Source: Centrapalus pauciflorus (lineage: Eukaryota > Streptophyta > Magnoliopsida > Asterales > Asteraceae). From it: a DNA stretch of 64,000 nucleotides. A program made the translations under genes and the position numbers. The stretch is taken from the NCBI GenBank assembly GCA_020465985.1, contig JAANYP010004764.1, positions 434,001-498,000 on the forward strand, given 5' to 3'. This document shows positions 1 through 9,789 of the stretch, piece after piece (position 1 is the first letter of the stretch; each line of letters starts with the position of its first letter). Below the pieces are notes generated by a model that saw only the letters and a program-made list of their open reading frames with translations, was not told the origin of the DNA and ran no database searches.

Positions 1-413
1 GGCAGTAAACATTGTCCTTTCTTGGTGTTCTTAGTAAAACAAGTTTTTCAGGAACTTTGAAATCCTTTGAAAGAACAATGCACTCAGAATCTGTGAACAG
101 AACAATGTTTTGTTTGTCACAGATTTGAGAGACACTCAATAAATTGTACTTAAGCTGCTCAACATACAGAACATCATGGAATGTCATGTTGCCTGCATTA
201 ACAGTACCTTTACCTGTAACCTTACCTCCTTTTGAGTTGCCTCCAAATGCAACAAAACCTCCATCAAAACCTTTGAAAATTGACAAGCATTCAGAATTGC
301 CTATCATGTGCCTAGAGCATCCACTGTCCAAATTGCCATCTTGTTCTCTGAGGAGACCTGTGGTGCCCTGCACAAATAACAGCTTAGTCAGTAGTGGAGT
401 AAACCCAAACTAA
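1..413 (-). CDS. pol: Element A pol, N-terminal part (aspartic protease start)
   Basis: Reading leftward in the frame +1 relative to gag, the sequence stays open from the gag overlap to the window edge. It contains the copia protease active site as LDSGCSRHM, followed by the usual VLYVEQLKYNLLSVSQ segment between protease and integrase. In the family, this protease cuts the Gag-Pol precursor inside the particle. Pol overlaps the last codons of gag in another frame, so it needs frameshifting, splicing or re-initiation. It is partial because of the window edge, not because of a visible mutation. Confidence 0.8.
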
Positions 414-3011
414 ATTGGTTTTGGGTTGGCCTTGTACATTGACATAACTAAATACTGTTTTTGACTTCTTATATTTAGTGAGATCTACTGATGGAGTCTT
501 TGGAGAGTATTTTGTGATAATATGAGGTATCCAACTATTTTGATCATCTTTTCTTTTGACAGTCTCAGATGATTCACTAGCAGTTCCAGATTGATGCCCA
601 GCAGCTTGAGCTGTGTTGGTAGTGCTAACAGTGTCAGTTTTTGCACTAACAGCATCAGATTTTGACTTAGCAGTCTGATCTTTTGCATTAGCAGTTTGAG
701 CATCAGATTTGTCCTTGACACACCATATTTGTTTAAAACTTGATTTAGGCTTTGCCAAAACTTGTTTTTGATGTGTGGACTGTTTTTTATTAACTTTTGA
801 GAATCTGTGATCAACTGTTTTCTTTGGAGCTGCTGTGGAAGGTTTCACTTTTGAGTGCTTTGCCTGATTAGGATTTGATTTTGTGTAATGCACAGTCTGT
901 TTTGCAACAGCTGGCATATAAAAACAATCCTTGGCTAAGTGATTCTTCCTTCCACAGTGAAAGCATCTTTTGACAGTTTGAATTGGAGAACCAGACTTTT
1001 CTGCCAATTTCTGGTTCTTGTTTCTCTGATTTCCTCTTACCTGCTGTTGTTTTGGAAACTTTTGAACACCATGCTTTTGGCATGTGCAGACAGAAACAGT
1101 TTTACTTCTTTTATTTCCTTTTGATGAAGATGCAATGTTACAGTTAGAATGTACAGGAACTTGTGGAGTAGCATTGCATACACTCATCTTCTCTTTCCCT
1201 TTCTTACTGGGAGCTTGGATCTCTATGGGTGCACTCATTGTGTCACAGTCTTTATTTTGAATCTTATCTTCCTTTGATTTAAGACTGTCATCAAGGATAG
1301 GATCTACAATGGTCATAGACTCATCTAGTGGTTCATTGACAAGTCTATCAGCAACCTCACTCATTGGGTGAATGTACTTGTTGTTGTATGGAGGTGGAGT
1401 AGCTCTGTATCCTATTCCTTCTTTGGGATTAACCTGAGATTTTACTCTATCTTTAAATTGGACTTCCATTAGGTGTTCCAGCTTTTGATTTGCTAACTTA
1501 AAGTTTCCTAGATCTATGTTAACAGATTCTAGTTTCTTATTAGCCTCTAACACCTTTTGTTCAGTCTCTTCTACCTTTTTATTCAGAGATTCTATTTTCT
1601 TATTTAGTTCCTTTTTCTCCCACTCATGATATGTTCTATCATAGCCCATTTGAATCTCATTATCCTTATAATCATTGATCTGTTTTTCCAGATCTTCTAT
1701 GGCTTGCATGTATTCATATCTCCTTTCTTCCATCTTAGCTAAAGTTTTGCACATGCTCTCATTATGATCTCTGTACTTTTTAACCATATTTTTGCATGAT
1801 TGAGAGCAGAGTTTAGAATTTACCTCAGATGGTAGTTCAGTGGAGGAGACATTTGATGTTTCTGCCATAAGTGCTTGATTTTGAAATTCCTCCTCTGTCT
1901 GATCACTCCAGTCAAACACATTGTCTTCTTGAGAGACAAGTGCTGTGGATGATGATGCTTGGATAGGCTGTGGAGTCCTTGATGGCTGTTGACCTTGAGA
2001 TCTACATTCTCTGGCAAAGCGACCAAGCTTATGGCATTTATAGCATTCCACTTTTGATTTATCAAAAGATGGTTTGCCTTCTGTCTTGGCTTGAAAGTTA
2101 GCCCTACCAGTTCTTTTCAGAAATCTTTTGGCTCTCATGGTCAGCATTGCATGTTGCCACTTTAAATCCAACTCTTCAAGATCATCTGGATGAATTTGTT
2201 CCAAGTCTTCAACATTTAGAGCAAATAATCCATCATTGGCAACAAAGGCCTCATAGTGAGTTTCAGCAGAGTTGCCATCACCACCTGAGAAAGAATCACA
2301 GTTATTAGATTTTTCAGAAGATAGAAGAGCAGTATTGTGATTATAAGAAAAGGATTTCTTTTTAGCATCAATCTCAGTCTCAAACACTCTTAAACTGTTA
2401 TACAGATCATCCAATTCTATCTCATCAAGAGTGTCTTTTGTTCTCCATTGTGCAGCATAGACTGTCCATTCTTCTCCAAGAGATCTGAGAAACTTTCTGT
2501 TGACTTCATCTTGATCCAGATTGACCTTTGCACTTTCCAGTTCACTTATCAGTTTGTTGAACCTGTCAAAGATTTGAGTAAGGTTTTCATTCTTGCCACC
2601 AGAAAAGTTTTCATACTGCTGTTTCAAGAGGTCCTTTTGATTTCTCTTGGTACTGGCATTACCAGCAAACCTCTTCTCTAAGGCATTCCAAAGAGAGTGA
2701 GCAGTATAAAACTTTTTGAACTGATGTTGATAAGCATTAGGAATGGCTATTTGTAATAGTGTAAGTGCTTTCACTTCATTCATTCTAGCCTTCCTTTCAA
2801 GTTCAGTTTTTGGAGGAGTTTTGACTGGTTTCCCCTCATCATCAAGTTCTGGATCAACTACAGGAGGAAATTCAACAGCTTCCCATATGGCATAATCAAT
2901 GAATTGAATATGCTGTTGAATCCTGAGTTTCCACATCTCAAACTCAGTGGGCTTGAGCATAGGCACTTTGAGTCCTTGCCCAGATCCACTGCTGCTATTT
3001 TCAAATTCCAT
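384..3011 (-). CDS. gag: Element A gag polyprotein (875 aa, intact)
   Basis: This is the structural protein that would form the virus-like particle. The ATG at 3011 lies about 100 bases after the primer binding site and agrees with the start in element B. The N-terminal third is the copia gag core (UBN2 type), with WKLRIQQH near residue 27 and the ENLTQIFDRFNKLI segment. A first zinc knuckle follows near residue 322 (CYKCHKLGRFAREC), then a long charged coiled-coil stretch around residues 420-530, and a second knuckle (CFHCGRKNHLAKDC). The tail is basic and rich in Lys, Ser, Thr and Ala. The first knuckle has Arg where CCHC needs His, whereas element B keeps His. At 875 aa it is long for a copia gag, as is usual in Sireviruses. 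It ends in TAG/TAA-type context inside the overlap with pol. Confidence 0.88.
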   Translation of the reverse strand: MEFENSSSGSGQGLKVPMLKPTEFEMWKLRIQQHIQFIDYAIWEAVEFPPVVDPELDDEGKPVKTPPKTELERKARMNEVKALTLLQIAIPNAYQHQFKKFYTAHSLWNALEKRFAGNASTKRNQKDLLKQQYENFSGGKNENLTQIFDRFNKLISELESAKVNLDQDEVNRKFLRSLGEEWTVYAAQWRTKDTLDEIELDDLYNSLRVFETEIDAKKKSFSYNHNTALLSSEKSNNCDSFSGGDGNSAETHYEAFVANDGLFALNVEDLEQIHPDDLEELDLKWQHAMLTMRAKRFLKRTGRANFQAKTEGKPSFDKSKVECYKCHKLGRFARECRSQGQQPSRTPQPIQASSSTALVSQEDNVFDWSDQTEEEFQNQALMAETSNVSSTELPSEVNSKLCSQSCKNMVKKYRDHNESMCKTLAKMEERRYEYMQAIEDLEKQINDYKDNEIQMGYDRTYHEWEKKELNKKIESLNKKVEETEQKVLEANKKLESVNIDLGNFKLANQKLEHLMEVQFKDRVKSQVNPKEGIGYRATPPPYNNKYIHPMSEVADRLVNEPLDESMTIVDPILDDSLKSKEDKIQNKDCDTMSAPIEIQAPSKKGKEKMSVCNATPQVPVHSNCNIASSSKGNKRSKTVSVCTCQKHGVQKFPKQQQVRGNQRNKNQKLAEKSGSPIQTVKRCFHCGRKNHLAKDCFYMPAVAKQTVHYTKSNPNQAKHSKVKPSTAAPKKTVDHRFSKVNKKQSTHQKQVLAKPKSSFKQIWCVKDKSDAQTANAKDQTAKSKSDAVSAKTDTVSTTNTAQAAGHQSGTASESSETVKRKDDQNSWIPHIITKYSPKTPSVDLTKYKKSKTVFSYVNVQGQPKTNLVWVYSTTD

Positions 3012-3111
3012 TGTAAAAGATTAAAAATTTAAAGGAAAGTTTTTGACTTTGAAAAACAAAGAGTAACCTGGTTTGAAAAACCTGATTTGAACAACCTGGT
3101 TTGACAAACCT

Positions 3112-3124
3112 GGCTCTGATACCA
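3112..3124 (-). promoter_or_regulatory. Element A primer binding site
   Basis: On the - strand this reads TGGTATCAGAGCC, complementary to the 3' end of plant initiator tRNA-Met. It starts two or three bases inside the LTR end at 3127. Minus-strand DNA synthesis would be primed here, and the site fixes the orientation of the element. Confidence 0.92.
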
Positions 3125-3126
3125 CT

Positions 3127-3793
3127 TGTCAGGATCTAAATCTGAATTACCAAGACTAACTGATTTGAATTTATCAGAGTATAAATCAATAATCTTGCTT
3201 TGAATCAAAGTTTAATCAAGAAGTTTGCGGAATAACACTTAATTATTTTATCAAAAACTTTCAGAATCAATAATGAATAAACACACAGGAATTAATCAAG
3301 ACTGTTTGTATTGCTGAATTCATCAATTACAATCACCTCTAATCTGTTTGATTAGACGAAGAACACAAACTGTTCTTAGGGTTTTACAACCTTAGAGGCT
3401 TATGAAAACTTAATCAATAAAGCAATTACAGACTCAAAATATGCAGAAAACTCCTATACAATAGAAAGACCTATTCTATGTATTTATATTGCTTCTTGAT
3501 ATGTTTCCTTGACGAATGATGACTTCTCTGATAGTAGATATGCTGGAATCTTCATGTAGATATCTTTTCCTGAAAATCAGCACTTTCTGTTTATGAAACT
3601 GTTGAGCAGCTTGAATCACTTGACAGCATGAACAGAGCAGCTTGAGTTGATTTGCTCTGGCAGCTTGAACTTTTACACTGGCAGCTCGAGTTTCTTCAAC
3701 TAGCAGCATGAACTTTGGATTTACAAGTAAAATCTACTAACAGTCTGAGAAGTCTAACTAACAGTTTGAACATACTTAAACTATTTCCCAACA
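3127..3793 (-). repeat. Element A 5' LTR (667 bp)
   Basis: On the - strand it begins TGTTGGGAAATAG and ends in GACA, with TG...CA termini. It aligns along its length with the 655 bp LTRs of element B. A TATA-like box lies at about 3480-3489 (- strand, ATATAAATAC). The U3 part carries a loose array of AAGCTGCTAGT-like units, which gives the short spurious frames in this stretch. The partner LTR is outside the window. Confidence 0.88.
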
Positions 3794-5492
3794 ATGAAGC
3801 ACCCATTTCGGATGAAATGCCCAGTTCGGATCTCAATTCAAACATAATTCAGATTTTCTAATTCGGATCTTGTATCATTTCGGATCAAGTACCATTTCGG
3901 ACGAAAGGTGGTCCGAACTCGGATGATCCGAGTTCGGATGGTGCTTAATTCGGATCCAATATCAATTTCGGATATGCCATTTCGAATTACCTAGATCCAA
4001 ATCCGGATGTGGTTTTTATGATTCAAAATATAACAACAGATTTCCTTATATAAACATGAATGATTAATCATTAAAATCAAAATTTATAAACTTAAGAAAT
4101 ATCATCAATTAGAAAACATATGAATATATATGCATGATCACATATGATTAGATTTCGAAAATGCAACTTTATAAGCATATAAACATCAAGTAAGTATATG
4201 ATATGATTAGACATGCTTTCTTAAGAATTATATTGAGCAAATGAAATAAGAAAGATCTTAATGAAATTAATGATCAAGTTATGAGATATAGAAATTTAAA
4301 AGATCAACGAGCGAACATTGAGCTTATGAATTGAATGAACACTGAATACTTATTATTCAGATGATATAAGAGCTAATAAATATCAGAAATGATATTAATA
4401 ACAGATTGAGCAACGAGCAAAATGGCGAGCATCTGAAAGTCTGATATAAGTCAGATAGTGGTTCTAATCCACTACAGATTGTGAGCAACCGAGCCAGAGC
4501 CAGAAACTAACAGAGCACAAATAACCAGTAACAGTGAGTTGTAGATTTCACTTTAACAGCATATTATGTGAATTGAGACTTTTGTTGCATGATCCTGATT
4601 TTATTGGCATTCTGATCTTAAGCTTATTGATATATATTATCATAGTATATTTACTATGATTTGTTGAGCTGAGCCTTTATTCTCCTAGAATCTATTTCAT
4701 TGACGAGTCATTTGATTGTTAAGCTTAACTCCATCACTATTGCTCAGTGTTGGGTTAATGTTAGGCTTATGATGTGCTGATTTACGTGATGAAAGCACAG
4801 AGGGTAGCTAGAGCTGAGCATTCCGATGATATCCATATAGAGCTTTTACTGGTAGCTAGCCCAGTACGTGGCTGATCCCCACTAATGATGCGTGTGTATG
4901 GATTTATCATCATCCGAGCATTCCTTATGAAATTTGTCTAAAAGTCTCAAGAGCAACAACAGTTTTATAACTGGGAGCTGAGCAAAGTCGCGCATCAAAA
5001 GAGCATTAATTGGCCAATGACCCTTCGAGATTGAGCTGTGCATGAGCCTAGTGCAGTGCATATAGAGCTGAGCCGTGCATGAGCCGAGTGCAGTGCATGT
5101 GCTTCCGCGTTCATAATTGCATGTTAAATGTGAAATTCTACATTCTCACTAAGCAAATAAGCTTACCCGTTGTTGCATTATTTTTCAGGTAAAGGCAAAG
5201 GATTGGCTGGACCTAGTACATAGGTCAGGAATCTGAAAGAGCTTGAAGTGCATTAGAACCTGTTTCAACATCTTGGTATTTGGATGATAATAGAGCTTTG
5301 GGGTTCGGGTTTAGTTTATATTATGTGATTTGATGTAATAGTCTAGATGTTTGTACTTTGCTACTTAAATTCTGTCTCTGTTTGTAATTAACTTTATTTC
5401 CGCAATTGTTAATTTTATCTTAGTTTCCTGATTGATATTGCATTGCTACTGGGCCTAGACTTGAGACCTTTGAGAAATCAGAGGGTCTCACA
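3794..5492 (+). repeat. Element F: gypsy-type LTR, right-hand 1.7 kb
   Basis: There is no coding frame here. The stretch ends in TCTCACA at 5492 and matches the last part of the K LTR: both carry CTGGTAGCTAGCCCAGTA near 4850/50475, GACCTAGTACATAGGTCA near 5210/50727, and similar 3' ends. Its left part (3800-4010) is an array of TTCGGA/TCCGAA motifs, also present in K at the same relative place. The first ~0.9 kb is missing because element A inserted there, so that part should lie beyond the left edge. No internal gypsy sequence follows, so it is probably a solo LTR sitting in the gag of element E. Confidence 0.75.
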
Positions 5493-6000
5493 CAATCCCG
5501 TGACTTTCAAGTTCCGTCAACAGATGATAGAACCGGGTGATGGTATCATCCAGCTGCTCATCCTTTAACGCCTTGAAAATCGCAAACTGTTGTTTCAAGA
5601 GCTCCGTACGCATTCGTCGAACCCTAGGATTACCCTCACACCGCTTCTCTAGTGACTCCCAAAGTTCCTTAGATGTCTTTTGAGTCCTAAATGTGTGTAG
5701 TATATCCTGAGGCAACGCCATTCGAATTATCGAAAACGCTTTGTTCTCGGCTTCATACAGTTTCTTATCATCCTCCTTCATCATTTGGTATGATAAGACT
5801 CTCTGACGGCCTTCAACTTCAGAAATTGGTGGAATGTATCCTTCATCAATACATACCCACATGTGCATGTCATTAAAGCGCACAAAATCGGTAAACCGAT
5901 CTTTCCACCAGTAATAATCTTTGAGTTTCATCAGCTTAGGCGAAGTATTTGCCTTCCCGACCTCGTGGTCCATTTCCAGAAACTTTTGAAGATTTGACAT
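5488..6000 (-). pseudogene. gag: Element E gag, truncated N-terminus (170 codons)
   Basis: This is a copia gag of the UBN2 type: the start MSNLQKFLEMD, a YYWWKDRF core, then SKELWESLEKRCEGN and LLKQQF, which are typical gag helix motifs. It is cut after residue ~169 by the right end of the F LTR; the last codon and stop come from the LTR. There is no zinc knuckle because that part was lost. It differs clearly from the gags of A/B, D and G, so it is a separate copia family. Confidence 0.85.
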
Positions 6001-6661
6001 CGTTTCAAAAGGAATTGAATTGGAACTTAATTAATTTAATTTAAAACTGATTAAGCTAACTCTTTCGAATCTAAGTAGATTCGAATATAATTTAGGTTAA
6101 ACCATTTGGGATTAAATTCGATTAAGTGTTGTAATTCAATTAAATTCGAAATTATGACAGATTTGAAAGCCCCTTAAACTCGAAGGTCAATCAAACTCGA
6201 ATTCTCAGCAGATTCGAATCCCTATTCGACTCTAGAACAAACTCGAAGCAAACTCGAATGACAGCAGATTCGAGAACCTATTCGAAACTAGGACAGTCTC
6301 GAATCAAACTCGAAACACACTTTATCAAACTCGAGAGGAGCGGATTTGGTTAGACTCGAAACTAAGTGTAACCCTAATTACCCCTAATAGATTCGAGCGC
6401 CGCAAACTCGAAAAACGGGTAATACTTTGATTTTTTAACGTTTTGCAGATTAAATCAATATTTTTACAACGAAAAATATTGATTTCGATCAAAAACGTGA
6501 AAAACACAAAGTATTTCCCGGATGACTATTTGCTAGGCTCGAAGAACACAAAGAGAAAACACGAATTTGAGAGAAAAACCGTCCAATAGCGTCAAGAAAC
6601 CTAGAATGTATCTAGATGAACACGAAGAACACCAAGAACACCCCGAAGTCTCTGATACCAC
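6001..6661 (-). other. Element E leader and primer binding site, TCGAA-rich
   Basis: This is noncoding sequence between the LTR and gag. The primer binding site at the right end reads TGGTATCAGAGA on the - strand, with one mismatch at the last base compared with the other elements. The rest holds many copies of TTCGAA and ACTCGAA spaced irregularly by about 15-35 bases, continuing into the LTR. The frame at 6567-6905 on the + strand crosses the LTR boundary and has no recognisable product. Confidence 0.65.
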
Positions 6662-7291
6662 TGGTAAGGTATACCACTACGAGATCTATCTAGACGCGGA
6701 ACCGTCAACGAGTGCGGAATCCTCGTTAACGGGTAGACGGAAACAACTCTCACCAAGAAACACGGAGACTATCAGAAGCTGCACGAACGACACACGAACA
6801 AACCTACGAACTGATTCTCTCCAAAACGGCACTAACACTGATGATAAACTCGAAGTCGCTTTATGCTTAATCACTCTCGAATTCTGCAAAAAGTCTGATA
6901 ATTAATCGAGTCTATCCCTAATTATAGAGGCTAATTCGAGTCTGTCATGGGCTAAACTCGAATCCGGCCCAAGGCCCATTCGAGTTTGTCCTCACTAACA
7001 CTCTTGAATCTGCCTACATTCGAATCTAGGATCACATTCGAATCTGTCACAGATTCGAATGTCATACCTTATAGAATTCGAATCTAACTAACATGTATAT
7101 GACACTTATGTTATTAACTTACGCTTGAATTAATCTCTGATCTTTATGTTTGAACTTCTTGTAATATGTTACACCAAGTTCAAACACACAATCAATAACT
7201 ATCAAACATATATAAACATATATATCAAACACTCGTTAAACCACAATGTTGGATCACTTAGACTGCTATCGTCACACAGGGTGTACCAACA
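6662..7291 (-). repeat. Element E 5' LTR (about 630 bp)
   Basis: On the - strand it starts TGTTGGTACACC and ends TTACCA directly before the primer binding site. The termini are TG...CA. The middle (6900-7085) repeats CATTCGAATCT-like units. There is no second copy in the window. The right boundary is set by the point at which pol homology of element C begins (7292). Confidence 0.7.
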
Positions 7292-8280
7292 AAGATACAC
7301 TCTAGTAATGGTTGATGAGTTCTCCAAGTTTACATGGGTGATCTTTCTGAAGAGTAAAGGAGAGGCTGCTAGAGAAATCATTGGATTTATCAAAAAGATG
7401 GAAATGCTGAACTCTGCTCAAGTAAAGCAGTTTAGAAGTGATCATGTACTGAATTCAGAAACAGTACTCTTGAGGACTTCTGTGAAGAAAGAGGGATTCC
7501 ACAAAACTTTTCAGCAGTAAGAACTCCACAACAAAATGGAGTTGCTGAAAGGAGAAACAGAACTCTCATTGAAGCTGCTAGAACCATGCTGTGTGCGTCA
7601 GGTTTACCTTCATCATTCTGGGCTGAAACACTGTCTGCTTCACCCAAAATAGATCCTTGTTGGTGAAAAGGTTCAACAAGACTCCCTATGAATTACTCAA
7701 AGGGAGAAGGCCAAACATTAGCTATTTCCATGTGTTTGGATGTCCCTGCTTCATTCTGAATTAGAGGGACCAACTGACAAAGTTTGAACCCAAAGCTAAT
7801 GAAGGTGTGTTTGTTGGATATTCTGCTATCTCCAAAGCCTACAGAGTATACAACAACTAGAGAAAGGTGATAGATGAATCTATCAATGTCACCTTTGAAG
7901 AGTCTAGGAGTGCCAACACCAAAGCTGTTCCTGAATCAGTTTCAGGAGAATTCAGCTTTGGTGATCTTATGCATTCCATCAATAAAGAGAAGGACTCAAA
8001 AGCTTCCACTACATCCAGAGTGGAACCTGCTAATCATGATGGGCATGATGATGATTATGTCGATACACCCTATGTGAATAAGTGTACTGACATAATTACA
8101 ACTTCATGTCCTGAACCAATCAATGATGATTTTCCTGGATCCTCTGCTGATATGTTCAACAATGGAGAGTCATGCTTCACAAGTGATTAGGCTCAAGATA
8201 TCAGTGTGTCTGAAAAGCTAATTTTTGTTGCTCAACTGGACCACTTGAAGATAACTCAGGAGAATCCTCATTGAAGCAAG
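7292..8280 (+). pseudogene. pol: Element C integrase, broken
   Basis: The frame opens with RYTLVMVDEFSKFTWVIFLKSKGEAA, the copia integrase core around its first Asp, and continues to GFIKKMEMLNSAQVKQFRSD. It then shifts frame near 7440, where D keeps an intact second Asp region. The PQQNGVAERRNRTLIEAARTM segment with the catalytic Glu is at about 7525-7590 in another frame. The C-terminal integrase region follows (7680-8190) with a stop at 7858 and another at 8188. Compared with D it has several small insertions, deletions and stops, and cannot make an enzyme. Confidence 0.82.
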
Positions 8281-8349
8281 ATCCTAAGTGGATCAGGTGT
8301 CACCCAAATGATCAAATAATTGGTGACATCAACAAAGGGGTGCAAACAA

Positions 8350-9061
8350 GATGGGACAGCTTAGGAACCTTTTGTATGTTTTCTAGCTTTGTGTCCCTAA
8401 TGGAGCCTAAGAAAGTGGATGAAGCACTTTAAGATGCCAATTGGATCACTGCCATGCAAGAAGAACTCAATCAATTTGAGAGAAACAAAGTATGGAAGTT
8501 GGTCCCTGCCCCTAAAGGAAAAAAAATAATTGGCACCAAGTGGGTTTTCAGGAACAAGATGGATGAGCAAGATCATGTCATTAGAAATAAGGCAAGACTA
8601 GTTGCTCAAGGCTATAGACAGGAAGAAGACATTGACTATGATGAAACATTTGCTCTTGTGGCCAGGTTAGAGGCAATTCGTTTGTTTCTAGCCTACGATG
8701 CTCATAAGAGCATGAAGGTATTTCAAATGGATGTGAAGAGTGCATTTTTGAATGGTAAGCTGCAAGAAGAAGTCTATGTCAAGCAGCCTCCAGGTTTTGA
8801 AAATGAACATCATCCAGGTTTTGTTTTTAAGTTGGACAAAGCCCTCTATGGTCTGAAACAAGCCCCTAGAGCCTGGTATGACACTCTAACTGATTTCCTT
8901 ATGAGCAATGGTTATTACATAGGTAAAGTGGATACCACACTGTTCATAAAGAAGGTGGAGTCTGATATTATGCTTGTTCATATGTATGTGGATGACATAA
9001 TATTTGGTTCTACTAATGAGCAGTTATGCAAGAACTTTTCACTACTCATGAAATCAAAATA
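8350..9061 (+). pseudogene. pol: Element C reverse transcriptase, N-terminal part
   Basis: The sequence is open from 8454 and matches D closely: MQEELNQFERNKVWKLVPAP, IGTKWVFRNKMDE, NKARLVAQGY, FQMDVKSAFLNG and the catalytic VDDIIFGSTNEQ. It stops matching at LLMKSKY because element B inserted at 9061/9062. The duplicated target AAATA (9057-9061 and 19711-19715) marks the exact point. Upstream, a TAA at 8430-8432 breaks the link to integrase. Confidence 0.88.
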
Positions 9062-9716
9062 TGTTGGGAAATGTTCTAAGTATGTCAAGCTGTTAGTTAG
9101 ATTTCTCAGACTGTTAGTAGATTTTCTGTGTAAGTACAAAGTTCAAGCGGTTAGTTGAAGAAGTTCGAGCTGCTAGTTCAAAAGTTCAAGCTGCCAGTGT
9201 TAAAGCTCAAGCTGCTCAACAGACAGACTTCAAGCTTCTCAACAGCTCAATAAACAGAAAGTGCTGATATTCAGGAAAAGATATATTTTGAAGATTCAAG
9301 CATATCTACTATCAGAGAAATCAGAGTTTATCAAGGAAACAAATCAGAAAGCAGTATATATACATAGAATATGTTTTTCTATTGTAAGTCTGCACGTACA
9401 AGTTTATCATTGTATTTTTGTCTTTCTGATTAAGTTTTTCATAAGCCTCTAAGGTTGTAAAACCCTAAGAACAATCTGTGTTCTTCGTCTAATCAAACAG
9501 ATTAGAGGTGACTGTAATTATTGAGTTTGGCAATACAAATGATATTTGGTTATTGATTGTGTTTGTGTGTTTATTTGTTCTGAAAGTTTTTCTTAAAACA
9601 ATGTAAGTGTTATTCCGCAAACTTCTTAATTGGACTTTGATTCAATACAAGGTTATTGGTTTATACTCTGATTAATTCAAACCAGTTAATCTTAGGTAGT
9701 GATTTTGATCTTGACA
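9062..9716 (+). repeat. Element B 5' LTR (655 bp)
   Basis: It starts TGTTGGGAAATG and ends CTTGACA. A TATA box (TATATATACATAG) lies at 9355-9367. U3 (9080-9250) holds a loose array of units like TCAAGCTGCTAGT. The short frame at 9261-9452 has no homology and is also present in the 3' LTR; I do not regard it as a gene. Confidence 0.92.
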
Positions 9717-9718
9717 AG

Positions 9719-9731
9719 TGGTATCAGAGCC
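9719..9731 (+). promoter_or_regulatory. Element B primer binding site
   Basis: TGGTATCAGAGCC lies two bases after the LTR end and is complementary to initiator tRNA-Met. It is identical to that of A. Confidence 0.92.
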
Positions 9732-9789
9732 AGGTTTTTCTTTGTTTTCAAAGTCAGAAGCTTTCTTTTAAAATTTTAAATTTTCTGCA

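Larger units (their letters stand above)
1..3793 (-). mobile_element. Element A: Sirevirus-like Ty1/copia retrotransposon, 5' part
   Basis: The element reads right to left: 5' LTR at 3127-3793, primer binding site at 3112-3124, a short leader, gag, then the start of pol, which leaves the window at base 1. Its LTR and gag are recognisably the same family as element B, so the missing part probably holds the rest of pol and a third ORF like that of B. The LTR ends directly against F LTR sequence at 3794, so A probably inserted into F. The target duplication cannot be confirmed because the other LTR is outside the window. It is the best preserved copia copy here: gag is open throughout and the visible part of pol has no stop. 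Confidence 0.9.
5493..7291 (-). mobile_element. Element E: copia fragment (LTR, leader, gag start)
   Basis: The element reads right to left: LTR 6662-7291, primer binding site at about 6650-6660, a leader of about 650 bases, then gag, cut at 5492 by the F LTR. The rest of E lies outside the window. Its LTR ends in AACA at 7291, immediately before the integrase sequence of element C resumes, so E probably inserted into the integrase region of C. The LTR is unlike those of A/B and C/D. The leader and LTR are packed with TCGAA motifs. Confidence 0.75.

Noticed and set aside
144..413. + strand frame of 89 codons
   Set aside because: It is the antisense shadow of the protease part of element A; many other short frames are shadows in the same way.
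5488..6000. Stand-alone host UBN2-domain gene
   Set aside because: It sits directly behind an LTR and a primer binding site in the right order and is cut by another LTR, so it is the gag of element E.
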